From assembly GCA_002394535.1 (NCBI GenBank), contig DGUG01000207.1, positions 1 to 35,648 of the forward strand: 35,648 nucleotides of DNA, given 5' to 3'. The stretch's first letter is position 1. Each line of letters opens with the position of its first letter. The notes beneath the pieces are model-generated. The model had not been told where the DNA came from. It saw only the letters and a list, made by a program, of their open reading frames with translations, and searched no databases. Both the position numbers and the translations under genes were made by a program. Source of the DNA: Lachnospiraceae bacterium UBA4316. GTDB lineage: Bacteria; Bacillota; Clostridia; Lachnospirales; Lachnospiraceae. Shown here piece by piece: positions 1 through 8,650 of the stretch.

Positions 1-23
1 TCTCCCAGCTGAGCTAAGATCCC
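1..23 (-). tRNA. tRNA gene, 5' end only (identity unknown)
   Basis: Read on the minus strand, the edge begins GGGATCT (acceptor 5' strand), TA at positions 8-9, then the D-arm GCTCAGCTGGGAGA. This is the canonical start of an elongator tRNA. The window ends inside the D-arm, so anticodon, T-arm and 3' end lie outside and the amino acid cannot be assigned. A consensus promoter lies about 50 bases upstream. Confidence is high that it is a tRNA. Confidence 0.85.
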
Positions 24-71
24 TTCTTGTACAATAATCGCAATACATGTGCGATAAACAGAACAGTTGAA

Positions 72-100
72 ATTATATAAAAAGATTAAACGCTTGTCAA
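72..100 (-). promoter_or_regulatory. Consensus sigma-70/sigma-A promoter for the tRNA gene
   Basis: On the minus strand a perfect -35 TTGACA (95-100) and a perfect -10 TATAAT (72-77) are separated by exactly 17 bases. Transcription would start near 65, giving a leader of about 42 bases before the tRNA 5' end at 23. Full consensus strength suits stable-RNA expression. The element lies between the tRNA and the end of the unrelated 161-2254 gene, which also runs on the minus strand. Confidence 0.8.
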
Positions 101-160
101 GGACAAACTTTTAGCCTGTAATCTAGCCTATAATCAAGCAGGTTTTTCACAATCGCCTTT

Positions 161-2254
161 TCAGTGGTATCGTATGAGAATCTTTTGTGTTTCCTCTTTA
201 ACGGGCAGGAATACCTGTACTCTTCCATCAGGACACCTTCCGATACTTAACTCTTGCCCATTTTCATCAACTGCTGAATATCCCGGGTAATACAGCAGTG
301 GAATCAATACATAAGCCCCCTCATCATATGATTTACATTCTATTATGGCCTTGGTTCCATCCTTCTGAAAATTCAATGTTTCTGATCCAAAATTATGCGG
401 TTCAGTTTCTTTAAATACTGTCGTATCCGTATCCTTCGGCAAATACTCCGTAAGAGGGTATGAAGCATATCCACCGGAATAAACTGTATAGTACGGAGGC
501 TGAACATTATAAGTGTCCATTACTGTGGTGCACAGGATAATGGATAAAGCTCCTATAGCACATAATATTGGTACACCGGCTTTATCGACAAAATCAGAAA
601 TCTGTCTTCTATTAATAAGCGCCTCTATTGAAGAAGGTCCTAAAAGGAATATCAATGGTGAAAGTTCGTCATAAAATCTATGCGGAAACTGAACAGTGCC
701 CATAAAACTGTTGATTAAGCTGAATTGTGAAGCTTTATACCATGGAAACAATGAAGTACTTATAAAGATTGCGCCGAAAATAAGTGCAAGACATATTGAA
801 ACCCATTTTTTTCTATTATTGTTGACGTCATCCCGGATAATAACATCCAGCAGCATCACGAATAAGCATATTAATCCGGCTACTCCCGGACCTTGCAAAC
901 ATCCGTCGAGTATCCCTTCCTCCACCTGAGGAGCCGGCATATTATAAGTGCTCATCATAAATAGTTTAGTCGGGATAATTGTTTCTTTATAATAATAGTT
1001 ACTTAATATGGATTCTGTATTTAGTGAATATCTGTAAAATGTAATAAACCGAATTATATACCATGAATTTAATACAATAAACACTAAAACCGATATTACC
1101 AACTGTATGTATCTTTTTTCATTTTTGTTAAATATTTCTTTAACCGATAATAACGCTACAACCACCGAAGCAAGGGAAACTATAACACAGCTGAGTATAT
1201 GCGACATTATCATGGCGCTAAAAGCAATTGTGATATAGTACCACTTTCTTTTGTCCCCGTAAATAACCTCGTATAATCCCGAAAAAAGCAACGGCATAAA
1301 AGTCATTCCCAGGGCTTCTCCAATAGAAGCGCTTGGATACAGACTTACAAGCCTTAATGGATTACAAGCGCATAATAAAACGGATAATAGCGCTGTTTTA
1401 TCGGATTTAGTAAAGGATCTGACTGAAATCCATGCCACCGCTACTGTCAAGGCATTAATCAAAAACACAAGAAAATGATACGATGCCACCATAGATACTC
1501 CACAATATCGTAGCAGTGCAGATGGCACTAAAAACAAACTTGGGTACATTGTTCCCAGCACCCCATACCCATTATTACAGTTAGGATATATAGTCGGTAT
1601 AATCTGTCCATCTCGAAAAGCATCTTTTATTCCTTCTATCCTTGACAGATGAAACATGAGATCAAATCCGCTAATGATATACTCATTAAAAATCGGCGAA
1701 CTGACAAAAACCGTAATCGATATAAGCGAAAGGATAACTATAAGCTTTTTTCCACTGTACACTCCTGTCCAGTACTTGAGCAAAATCACATATATGAAAA
1801 TCGAAAAAAGGAGAAACAAGATTGAATAAAACACATCATCATAAACAATATGTCCTTTTGATTTAAAGATTTCATAATTATATATATTCAGTTCTCCGGA
1901 GTCTTCTATTCTAAAATTGAATTCGCTTGTCGATTCATTTAGATTCAGCTCCATTACATAATAGCCCGACTCCGGGTTTACTTCCAAATCACCTTTCGCA
2001 ATCGGAACGCCCTCGACACATGCCTCAATTAACGCATCTTGATCAGACGAATAATTTATGACAAACTTATAGTCCCCTTTTGTAAGAGAAATCTTACCGG
2101 TATAATAAACATCCGATTCACTCTCCACACTGGGATTATCAATGATCATGTAGCCCTTACCTGATATATTCAGATTTAACAGAATAAATATCAGCATACA
2201 AATCAATACAAAAATACAAGTTTTTTTATTCATACAGAAGCGTCTCCTGTTCAT
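161..2254 (-). CDS. PTPS-related (PF10131-like) multi-pass membrane protein, probable GT-C-type glycosyltransferase
   Basis: About 700 residues. An N-terminal anchor is followed by a roughly 120-residue extracytoplasmic beta-rich domain and then ten or more hydrophobic segments. The motif GFDLMFHLSRIEG and the following GYGVLGTMYPSLFLVP resemble the 6-pyruvoyl-tetrahydropterin-synthase-related membrane domain, whose members have a GT-C-like topology; the acidic/His motif after the first membrane segment of the core is typical of lipid-linked sugar transferases. Substrate is unknown. Start choice is uncertain: ATG at 2254 has GGGAG upstream, ATG at 2233 has AGGAG 10 bases upstream, and a TTG at 2287 also opens the frame. 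It is the last gene of a run with DUF4956, VTC and CotH, so a surface-polymer role is inferred. No clear terminator follows. Confidence 0.65.
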   Translation of the reverse strand: MNRRRFCMNKKTCIFVLICMLIFILLNLNISGKGYMIIDNPSVESESDVYYTGKISLTKGDYKFVINYSSDQDALIEACVEGVPIAKGDLEVNPESGYYVMELNLNESTSEFNFRIEDSGELNIYNYEIFKSKGHIVYDDVFYSILFLLFSIFIYVILLKYWTGVYSGKKLIVILSLISITVFVSSPIFNEYIISGFDLMFHLSRIEGIKDAFRDGQIIPTIYPNCNNGYGVLGTMYPSLFLVPSALLRYCGVSMVASYHFLVFLINALTVAVAWISVRSFTKSDKTALLSVLLCACNPLRLVSLYPSASIGEALGMTFMPLLFSGLYEVIYGDKRKWYYITIAFSAMIMSHILSCVIVSLASVVVALLSVKEIFNKNEKRYIQLVISVLVFIVLNSWYIIRFITFYRYSLNTESILSNYYYKETIIPTKLFMMSTYNMPAPQVEEGILDGCLQGPGVAGLICLFVMLLDVIIRDDVNNNRKKWVSICLALIFGAIFISTSLFPWYKASQFSLINSFMGTVQFPHRFYDELSPLIFLLGPSSIEALINRRQISDFVDKAGVPILCAIGALSIILCTTVMDTYNVQPPYYTVYSGGYASYPLTEYLPKDTDTTVFKETEPHNFGSETLNFQKDGTKAIIECKSYDEGAYVLIPLLYYPGYSAVDENGQELSIGRCPDGRVQVFLPVKEETQKILIRYH

Positions 2255-2289
2255 CTTATTCAAATCTCCCAAAACCATAAAGAACAAGC

Positions 2290-2961
2290 TTATATCCGTG
2301 TCTCACGATCATAGTTCATAATCGAAAAACGTTTAACTCTCTCATTGGAGGCAAGAGCTTTCTCGAGACCGGCATCGTCCGAAGCCTTATATTCGAGCAC
2401 TACCTCAACGTTTTCTGCCGACATAGTTTTATTCTTTAGCCTTAAAAACTTGACAGAGGTTCTTATTGCCTCAACAGCTTCATCAGCATCTTCAAGCGTT
2501 GCACAACTGATTACAAGAAGTCCCAACCCAATTGGTCTCGCCATAAGGTTAGTCACAAACAATCCAACAGTCACAATGATACTGAGCATCAGAGCCAAAA
2601 GGTACAACCCTGCGCCGCATATAATCCCTATACTTATCGCCCAGAACAGAAAGAACAGGTCTATGGAACTCTTGATAGCTGTACGAAATCTGACGATGGA
2701 AAGTGCACCTACCATACCAAGGGAAATAACAAGATTTGACTGTATTGCAAGAACTATTCCGGCAGTGACAACCGCCATCAGCACAAGCGTCCGATTAAAA
2801 TCCTTGGAATAAAACTCGTTGTTTACTGCCATCCTGTATATCACGAAGACATACAAACCAAGCGCAAATGCAATCAGAAGTACCAGCATTATCCTCTCCG
2901 GTGTTATATCACTTGAGAAGTTTTCCAAAACCGAATTTTTGATTATGTCCTTAAAATTCAT
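2290..2961 (-). CDS. DUF4956 family membrane protein
   Basis: 223 residues with four hydrophobic segments in the first 150 residues and a cytoplasmic alpha/beta tail. The central motif GALSIVRFRTAIKS followed by a long hydrophobic stretch is the signature of DUF4956. The family has no established biochemical role but is repeatedly found next to VTC-domain polyphosphate polymerases and CotH-like kinases, exactly as here. It lies 45 bases downstream of the VTC remnant and directly before the 161-2254 gene, so co-transcription is likely. Family assignment is confident; function is unknown. Confidence 0.8.
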   Translation of the reverse strand: MNFKDIIKNSVLENFSSDITPERIMLVLLIAFALGLYVFVIYRMAVNNEFYSKDFNRTLVLMAVVTAGIVLAIQSNLVISLGMVGALSIVRFRTAIKSSIDLFFLFWAISIGIICGAGLYLLALMLSIIVTVGLFVTNLMARPIGLGLLVISCATLEDADEAVEAIRTSVKFLRLKNKTMSAENVEVVLEYKASDDAGLEKALASNERVKRFSIMNYDRETRI

Positions 2962-3006
2962 ATCCTGTCCCTTTCCTTATCTTTAAGAACCACTTATTGT
3001 TGAGTT

Positions 3007-3542
3007 TCATAAAAAACACCCGTTATCACTCATTGTATCCCTTGCATACACATATTTCGAATATGATGTACGCTCAAGCGAACCCGTGTCCAGAAGCGAT
3101 AGAATAAATCTCGGTATTACACCATCGTACTTTACCTCGAGAATATGATTATTCCGTGGCATCACCGGAATCATAAGTGCATGAACTTCAAAGCATAGCG
3201 GTTCTTCCCACTCTGAAGCATCGTAACCATCCAGCGATCCCAGTGTCTGCTCCTTAGTAATCATGGACGAGCACTTTTTTTAAGGTTTCTCTCAGAATCC
3301 TTCCTCTCGAGTTTGATCAGATCTTCCCACATATTGTAAAACCTGATACGGTATTTGCATCGTCTATCCACTCCGCTTAGCCCTTCGTAATAAAACCTGT
3401 CGGACCCTGTATCAAAATACAGACTTCTTATCGAGTATGAATCTCCCGTCTGATTTCGGTCATAAGACATTACCGTCTTGAGCCTTTGCTCTATAAGGGC
3501 AAGCTGTCTGTCAGAGCATATGTACTTTTCCTCATGGCGCAT
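3007..3542 (-). pseudogene. VTC-domain polyphosphate polymerase, split by a frameshift and internally shortened
   Basis: The first part (ATG at 3542, six bases after the CotH stop) carries the VTC start RHEEKY, then IRSLYFDT, the RCKYRIRFYN basic strand and KLERKDS, and ends at a TGA at 3261. The second frame (3007-3264) carries ILEVKYDGVIPRFI and SYSKYVYARD, the normal VTC C-terminus. The frames meet at a run of seven A; one extra A, or a -1 slip, joins them as ...NLKKKCSSMITKEQ. Even rejoined the product is about 178 residues, whereas the family is usually about 230-250: the middle part containing the YDR and NVRITFD-type strands is absent. VTC domains polymerise phosphate from ATP; this copy is probably inactive. 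A sequencing error in the A run cannot be excluded, but it would not explain the missing middle. Confidence 0.7.
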
Positions 3543-3547
3543 TGTAA

Positions 3548-5671
3548 TTACTCGGCCATGTGAAGCGTCAGATAATCCCAAATATATTCTCCTCTTTGCT
3601 TGAAGAAATCCCTTACAACCTCAACTCTTTCCTCATACTGTTCTGCTGTATAGGCAGGGTCTGAAAACCTCCGTACAGACAGCACCATCGGCTCTCGATA
3701 AATACTCTCCATCTCATCCAACATCGGAGCTATCCGCTCATACGAAAAGTCACCCCGTAAGAGTTCTTCAAATCTGTTTTTGAATCTATCCCTAAATTCC
3801 GGATTTTGAGACAATCTTGAAAAGTAGAACTCAACATCCGGATTATACCCTCTGCAATGACCATCAACAAAACTGTCAACCGATGCAATACTATCCTCTG
3901 CATACGCATCCGAACAATCTGTATCGAATAATATAAAACGCCATCTGCCGTCCTCATGCTGTCCCATACCGGTATCCCTCGACCGCCAAAGTGCAACATT
4001 ATTATCATACGCATCATCATTTGCAAAAAATATCTCAGCGCAATAGTAGTCAATCAGATTATCTATATCCCACATCCTACAGAACTGTCGATAAACGCTC
4101 TCATCGGTAAAATCATGGGATTCCACATAGTTTCGCATCTCCCGGTAGGTCTGATAGTCACTGTTTTTTCCCGATACGGCCTCTCCGTTCTTTATAAGGT
4201 TAACATTAGTCACATCTATTTTATAACGTCCCGCTATGTACGTCTCGTCAAGTCTCTCCTGGAGATTATAGCTTCCCCAATACTCTCCGTTTAAAAAAAG
4301 CTGACATGGGATTGATTTTTCAGTGCAAAGATCCATGTTTTCCGCAATACGATTGTTAATCTCATCTCGAAATCCCGTCTCGAACATATCCTCAGGTCCT
4401 CCGGTTCGTACCATCAAAGAGCTTCCACTATTTGGGAAGAGTCCTTCAAACACTATCTCTCCGTCATTCTCTGGAAAAAGGCTGAATGATTTTTGATTGA
4501 CGTATCGTGTATAGTTGCCGCGTATTCCGATCTTAACATTATCTGTATACACTGGCAGTCCCGCCCCGTCAAAAAGAGTAACCGAAGCCGGACGACGCCA
4601 GCCTTCACCCCTCATGTTATAGTTTGTAAGAGCGAGGAAATGGTCAAAAGACTCTGATTCCGTATCCACCTTATCACAATTCTGTTCCCACAGATTTCCC
4701 GTTACATATATACCTTTTTCTCCGGAAAACAGATCCTCGGGATTAACTACCATAGAGAGGATAGGGCGTCCGGCGTACTTTTCATGAAGTCCCTTTCCAA
4801 CGAAATAAGTTGCCACAGATTCAGCAGAGAGCGCTCCATCCGCACTTCTTGCTATAGCTCTTACCACAGTGGCCTTATCTACCTTCTCTGTAGGCATGTA
4901 TACATCAAAAAGGGAGATTGGACCCAAAGATGACAGATAATTATCCATTTCGCTCCTGTCTGTAATGTATAGAGGATGCGTATATGGCATTATATTATAG
5001 TAAGGGTTGCTGCCGTCAACAGTATAAAAAATATCGCAATCATCCGCCTCTATTGATAATGTTAGTTCATCATAGAATCCACTTGGCGCTGAAAAACGCG
5101 GAGGTTCAACGCTGTCCGAAACTACTACCTCATCACTCGTTTTTTCCGCCGGAACGCCTTTTCTCCACTGTGATGAGCCACTCTCTCTGACAAAAGCCAT
5201 ATCTGCCTCCAACCTTGGGATCTTTACCGCATCAATGGTCTCGCCGGATGGAGCTGTAAAATACAGCGTTTCATTATCCCCAAGTTTAAAACCCGTATAA
5301 AGCGTATATTCATCAACATATGGCATGCTGATACCGTTTGGAACTGCTGCCCATACGGTAAGAGTCTCTCCGGCGGGGATAACAACATCCGGCAGTATAT
5401 ATTTCTGAAGGTTATTCTTATCATCGGACAACGCATATCCGGCAATGTTTAAATCATCGCCGGAGTCATTTGCAATGATAATATAATCGCTATAGAATCC
5501 GACATCATCATGCTTGACGGTGGAATTGTGAGGACATATCTCACATAGATATACAGACTCGTGCTTTGTCGGAATCAGAGCCAATAGCAAGGCACAAGCC
5601 GCAAGAATTACCGTTATGATTCCCGCAACTGTCCCTGCCTGCCTGCTTGTCATCCGTTTATAACTTTTCAT
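3548..5671 (-). CDS. CotH-family protein kinase-like membrane protein with lamin-tail domain
   Basis: About 707 residues. One N-terminal membrane anchor is followed by a lamin-tail-like beta domain (roughly 40-150), a chitobiase/hexosaminidase C-terminal-like segment with FYTVDGSNPYY (roughly 190-290), and a CotH domain (about 300 to the end). CotH motifs include GEYWGSYNLQERLDE near residue 470 and the metal-binding WRFILFDTD near 590. CotH proteins are atypical secreted kinases; in spore formers they phosphorylate coat proteins, but in non-sporulation contexts beside VTC and DUF4956 the substrate is unknown. The anchor places the catalytic domain outside the cell. A TTG near 5707 extends the frame by 12 residues; the ATG at 5671 is preferred because MKSYKRM precedes the hydrophobic segment. 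The stop is six bases before the VTC start. Confidence 0.8.
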   Translation of the reverse strand: MKSYKRMTSRQAGTVAGIITVILAACALLLALIPTKHESVYLCEICPHNSTVKHDDVGFYSDYIIIANDSGDDLNIAGYALSDDKNNLQKYILPDVVIPAGETLTVWAAVPNGISMPYVDEYTLYTGFKLGDNETLYFTAPSGETIDAVKIPRLEADMAFVRESGSSQWRKGVPAEKTSDEVVVSDSVEPPRFSAPSGFYDELTLSIEADDCDIFYTVDGSNPYYNIMPYTHPLYITDRSEMDNYLSSLGPISLFDVYMPTEKVDKATVVRAIARSADGALSAESVATYFVGKGLHEKYAGRPILSMVVNPEDLFSGEKGIYVTGNLWEQNCDKVDTESESFDHFLALTNYNMRGEGWRRPASVTLFDGAGLPVYTDNVKIGIRGNYTRYVNQKSFSLFPENDGEIVFEGLFPNSGSSLMVRTGGPEDMFETGFRDEINNRIAENMDLCTEKSIPCQLFLNGEYWGSYNLQERLDETYIAGRYKIDVTNVNLIKNGEAVSGKNSDYQTYREMRNYVESHDFTDESVYRQFCRMWDIDNLIDYYCAEIFFANDDAYDNNVALWRSRDTGMGQHEDGRWRFILFDTDCSDAYAEDSIASVDSFVDGHCRGYNPDVEFYFSRLSQNPEFRDRFKNRFEELLRGDFSYERIAPMLDEMESIYREPMVLSVRRFSDPAYTAEQYEERVEVVRDFFKQRGEYIWDYLTLHMAE

Positions 5672-5711
5672 AAAAACTAACACTTCATGTAATTGATCTA
5701 AATACAAATTA

Positions 5712-6695
5712 TTAAACTACAAAACCAATAGCACGGCTTTTTTTTGATAATATTGCTAAAAAAAAGGCAACCGATACTGTAGTTACCAGCGTAAGTAGAA
5801 AAAGCTTCCATGACAAGAATTGTTTCTTCATAAAATAATACAAAAAGAAATAATGAATCAAATAGATTGCATTTCCGGTTACTCGAAGGATCTCTCCATA
5901 TTCTTTGCGCATTGTAATGTTTAATCCAAAAACAAACAGCATTATAGAAACCGGTATTGTGCCAAACAAAATATCCTTCTCTCCTGTATTAAAATATACA
6001 ACTGTCCACTCCTCAAGTGATGTAATTATAAAAAGAATGCAAAAAACAGTCCAAAATTTTCTGTAATTGTTGATAACCAGATATTGAGATTCTTTATTCC
6101 TTCGAATTATCGTTCCAATTGCAATGTACAAAGACCCCCAGAATACTCCATCACGGGTTGTAGTCTCACCTATGACCCGATGGTGAATTCGCATTATCGG
6201 TCCATTATTGAAAAAATCAAATGCCGGAACATTTATCAATGTATGTCCCACTACAGCCATCAAAAAGAGAATAAAACAAATAATAAGTATCCATTTTGAA
6301 TCTTTAATTATCTTTTCCAATATCCATACAAAAGAAACACATATCAACAACGTTGGATAATACCATAAGTGAAAAACCACACCACTCCTTAACGCACTCG
6401 CAAATCTCCATGGGCTCCAAATATCATAGCCAAGTACTACGGCATACAGCATCGTCCAAAACAGATACTGCACAAAGATATGAAACAAATATCTCACAAA
6501 AGATTTGATATCTTCTTTCAGAAAGTAACCCGCTATCAAAAAAAAGAACGGGACTATCCAGCGTACCAAAATTCGAACGATATAATTATCAAAAAAATTT
6601 TCATACTCCATGAAAGAATGTGAAAAAATCACCCCCAACGAACCTATAAACCTTATTAGATCTATTCCCGATAAAATGCACTTTCTATCCTGCAT
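5712..6695 (-). CDS. Acyltransferase 3 family integral membrane protein
   Basis: 327 residues with about ten hydrophobic segments. The N-terminus has the acyltransferase-3 hallmarks: GIDLIRFIGSLGVIFSHS with the catalytic-type His at residue 26, and RWIVPFFFLIAGYFL after it. Family members O-acetylate or O-acylate extracytoplasmic sugars such as exopolysaccharide, peptidoglycan or O-antigen. The gene follows the AICAR formyltransferase by 23 bases and is closely followed by CotH, so it bridges a purine block and a surface block. AGGAT lies 8 bases before the ATG. The acceptor sugar is not predictable. Base composition is more AT-rich than guaB or the purine genes. Confidence 0.85.
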   Translation of the reverse strand: MQDRKCILSGIDLIRFIGSLGVIFSHSFMEYENFFDNYIVRILVRWIVPFFFLIAGYFLKEDIKSFVRYLFHIFVQYLFWTMLYAVVLGYDIWSPWRFASALRSGVVFHLWYYPTLLICVSFVWILEKIIKDSKWILIICFILFLMAVVGHTLINVPAFDFFNNGPIMRIHHRVIGETTTRDGVFWGSLYIAIGTIIRRNKESQYLVINNYRKFWTVFCILFIITSLEEWTVVYFNTGEKDILFGTIPVSIMLFVFGLNITMRKEYGEILRVTGNAIYLIHYFFLYYFMKKQFLSWKLFLLTLVTTVSVAFFLAILSKKSRAIGFVV

Positions 6696-6718
6696 AATTA
6701 TTATCCTATAATACCCAA

Positions 6719-7897
6719 TCAGTGGTGGAACAGCCTTACTCCGTTACATACCATTACCATGCCGTATTCATCACATGCTTCGATAACAAGATCATCCCTT
6801 AAGGAGCCACCCGGCTGAACAATATAGGACACACCGCTTTTTGCTCCCCGATCTATACTGTCGCGGAACGGGAAAAATGCATCAGATCCAAGTGATACTC
6901 CTCTCATCTGATCAAGCCACTTTCTCTTTTCTTCCGCTGTATATATTTCCGGCCGCACGGCAAAATTCTTCTGCCATACATTATCTCCGATAACATCCAT
7001 ATACGTATCGCCTATATAGTTATCGATTGCATTATCCCTGTCGGCGCGGCCGATCCCTTCGGCAAATTGAAGTTCCATTACCTTCGGGCTCTGACGAAGA
7101 AGCCAATTGTCCGCCTTTTGTCCCGCAAGACGTGCGCAGTGAACTCTGGACTGCTGTCCGGCACCTATACCGATAGCCTGTCCGTCCTTGACATAGCATA
7201 CTGAATTGGACTGGGTATACTTAAGAGTGATGAGCGATATCAACAGATCATGTTTTGCCTCTTCCGGCAGATTTCTGTTCTTCGTAACGATATTTTCAAG
7301 AAGTGAATCATTAATATCAATTTCATTTCTTCCCTGCTCGAAAGTTACTCCGAACACTTCCTTATGCTCAATAGGGGCAGGTCTGTATTCGGGATCTATC
7401 TGAATCACTGCATAATTGCCCTTCTTCTTGGCGGAGAGTATCTCAAGGGCTTCCGGCTCGTATCCGGGAGCGATAATCCCGTCTGACACTTCTCTTCTTA
7501 AAATCTTAGCGGTAGAAACATCGCATACATCCGATAATGCCACAAAATCACCAAATGAAGACATTCTGTCCGCGCCCCTCGCTCTTGCGTATGCACATGC
7601 AAGAGGAGACAGTTCTCCCAGATCATCAACAAAATATATCTTCTTCAATGTGTCGGAAAGGGGTTTGCCTATCGCTGCTCCGGCAGGGCTGACATGCTTA
7701 AAAGATGTTGCAGCAGGATATCCCGTTGCTGCCTTGAGTTCCCTGACAAGCTGCCAACCGTTGAAAGCATCCAGGAGATTAATGTATCCGGGACGTCCGT
7801 TCAGTACTGTTATCGGAAGGTCTCCTCCATCGGCTCTGTATATTTTTGAAGGCTTCTGGTTGGGGTTGCAGCCATATTTTAATTCCAATTCTTTCAT
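6719..7897 (-). CDS. purH: AICAR formyltransferase (PurH formyltransferase domain only)
   Basis: 392 residues, matching only the C-terminal half of bifunctional PurH (about 510-590 residues in full); the N-terminal IMP cyclohydrolase (MGS-like) domain is absent. Motifs: LKYGCNPNQ near the start, SFKHVSPAGAA with the catalytic Lys67-His68 pair, and QSNSVCYVKDGQAIGIGAGQQSRVH. It transfers formyl from 10-formyltetrahydrofolate to AICAR, giving FAICAR in cytosolic purine synthesis. The missing ring closure is supplied by the PurO-like gene 13 bases upstream, a stand-alone pair known in Clostridia. AAAAGGAG lies 7 bases before the ATG. Confidence 0.93.
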   Translation of the reverse strand: MKELELKYGCNPNQKPSKIYRADGGDLPITVLNGRPGYINLLDAFNGWQLVRELKAATGYPAATSFKHVSPAGAAIGKPLSDTLKKIYFVDDLGELSPLACAYARARGADRMSSFGDFVALSDVCDVSTAKILRREVSDGIIAPGYEPEALEILSAKKKGNYAVIQIDPEYRPAPIEHKEVFGVTFEQGRNEIDINDSLLENIVTKNRNLPEEAKHDLLISLITLKYTQSNSVCYVKDGQAIGIGAGQQSRVHCARLAGQKADNWLLRQSPKVMELQFAEGIGRADRDNAIDNYIGDTYMDVIGDNVWQKNFAVRPEIYTAEEKRKWLDQMRGVSLGSDAFFPFRDSIDRGAKSGVSYIVQPGGSLRDDLVIEACDEYGMVMVCNGVRLFHH

Positions 7898-7910
7898 ATG
7901 GATACTCCTT

Positions 7911-8624
7911 TTATGTGTTCTTATTTAAGATTCTTGTTTTTGTTTCACCAGTAGCAATGTCAATGTAGCGAACAAACAGCGACACTTTGTTGTCAAGGTT
8001 AAGGCTCTCCCAAACCTTACCGGCAAATGTATCAATATCACCATCTATCGCAACAAATTTGGGTTCTCCCTCAAATGACGGAAGTGGATTGCCGTCCTTC
8101 ATGTATGTATGAATGAAATGCCCTTCTCCGGCAAGCGGATTATCATACGAAAACGTGTATCTTAAACATTGCTCCGGATTTCCGTTATCACTCTTTAATA
8201 TGGAGAGTGCATATGTATATTTCCCTTTTTCTATCTCCATAACTCCGGAAATTCGCGGTGTGTAATTGGGCGCATCCGGCTCAAACTCACGGGATCTGAG
8301 AGATTCCTCGAATGATTTTCCCTGCTTCAGTCCGTCATAGATCGTATCGGTCTGATCACCATTCGTCACTATCGTTGTATTTTCCAAAACCCTTACAGGT
8401 GCATATATGATAAGCGATGGGTCCTCTAATCTGCTTTCGTCATAAGCCTGTGTCCTTATTCCATCCCCATCTTCCACAAATATGCGGTTTCGTGAATTGG
8501 AACTTCTTCCCATAATAAAATACGCCGTTACTGCATACTTACCGTCAGCAGAACGGCCTATCACGATACCTCTTCCGGGGTATGAATTCGCATTCAGTTC
8601 CTTGTACAAGTTGATCTTTTGCAT
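7911..8624 (-). CDS. purO: PurO-type IMP cyclohydrolase
   Basis: 237 residues. The N-terminal YPGRGIVIG, followed by AYFIMGRSSNSRNRIF, and the later RYTFSYDNPLAGEGHFIHTY match the archaeal-type IMP cyclohydrolase family (PF07826), not the MGS-like domain of bacterial PurH. It closes FAICAR to IMP, the last step of de novo purine synthesis. The gene sits between the GGDEF/EAL gene (26 bases) and the formyltransferase (13 bases), so the last two purine steps are co-expressed, with guaB further upstream in the same direction. Family assignment is strong; activity is inferred from context. Confidence 0.85.
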   Translation of the reverse strand: MQKINLYKELNANSYPGRGIVIGRSADGKYAVTAYFIMGRSSNSRNRIFVEDGDGIRTQAYDESRLEDPSLIIYAPVRVLENTTIVTNGDQTDTIYDGLKQGKSFEESLRSREFEPDAPNYTPRISGVMEIEKGKYTYALSILKSDNGNPEQCLRYTFSYDNPLAGEGHFIHTYMKDGNPLPSFEGEPKFVAIDGDIDTFAGKVWESLNLDNKVSLFVRYIDIATGETKTRILNKNT

Positions 8625-8650
8625 GGTATACTCCCTTCTGTCTATATTAA

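Noticed and set aside
101..160. Terminator after the 161-2254 gene
   Set aside because: The TAGCCT words are direct, not inverted, repeats, and no stem followed by a T-run could be drawn.
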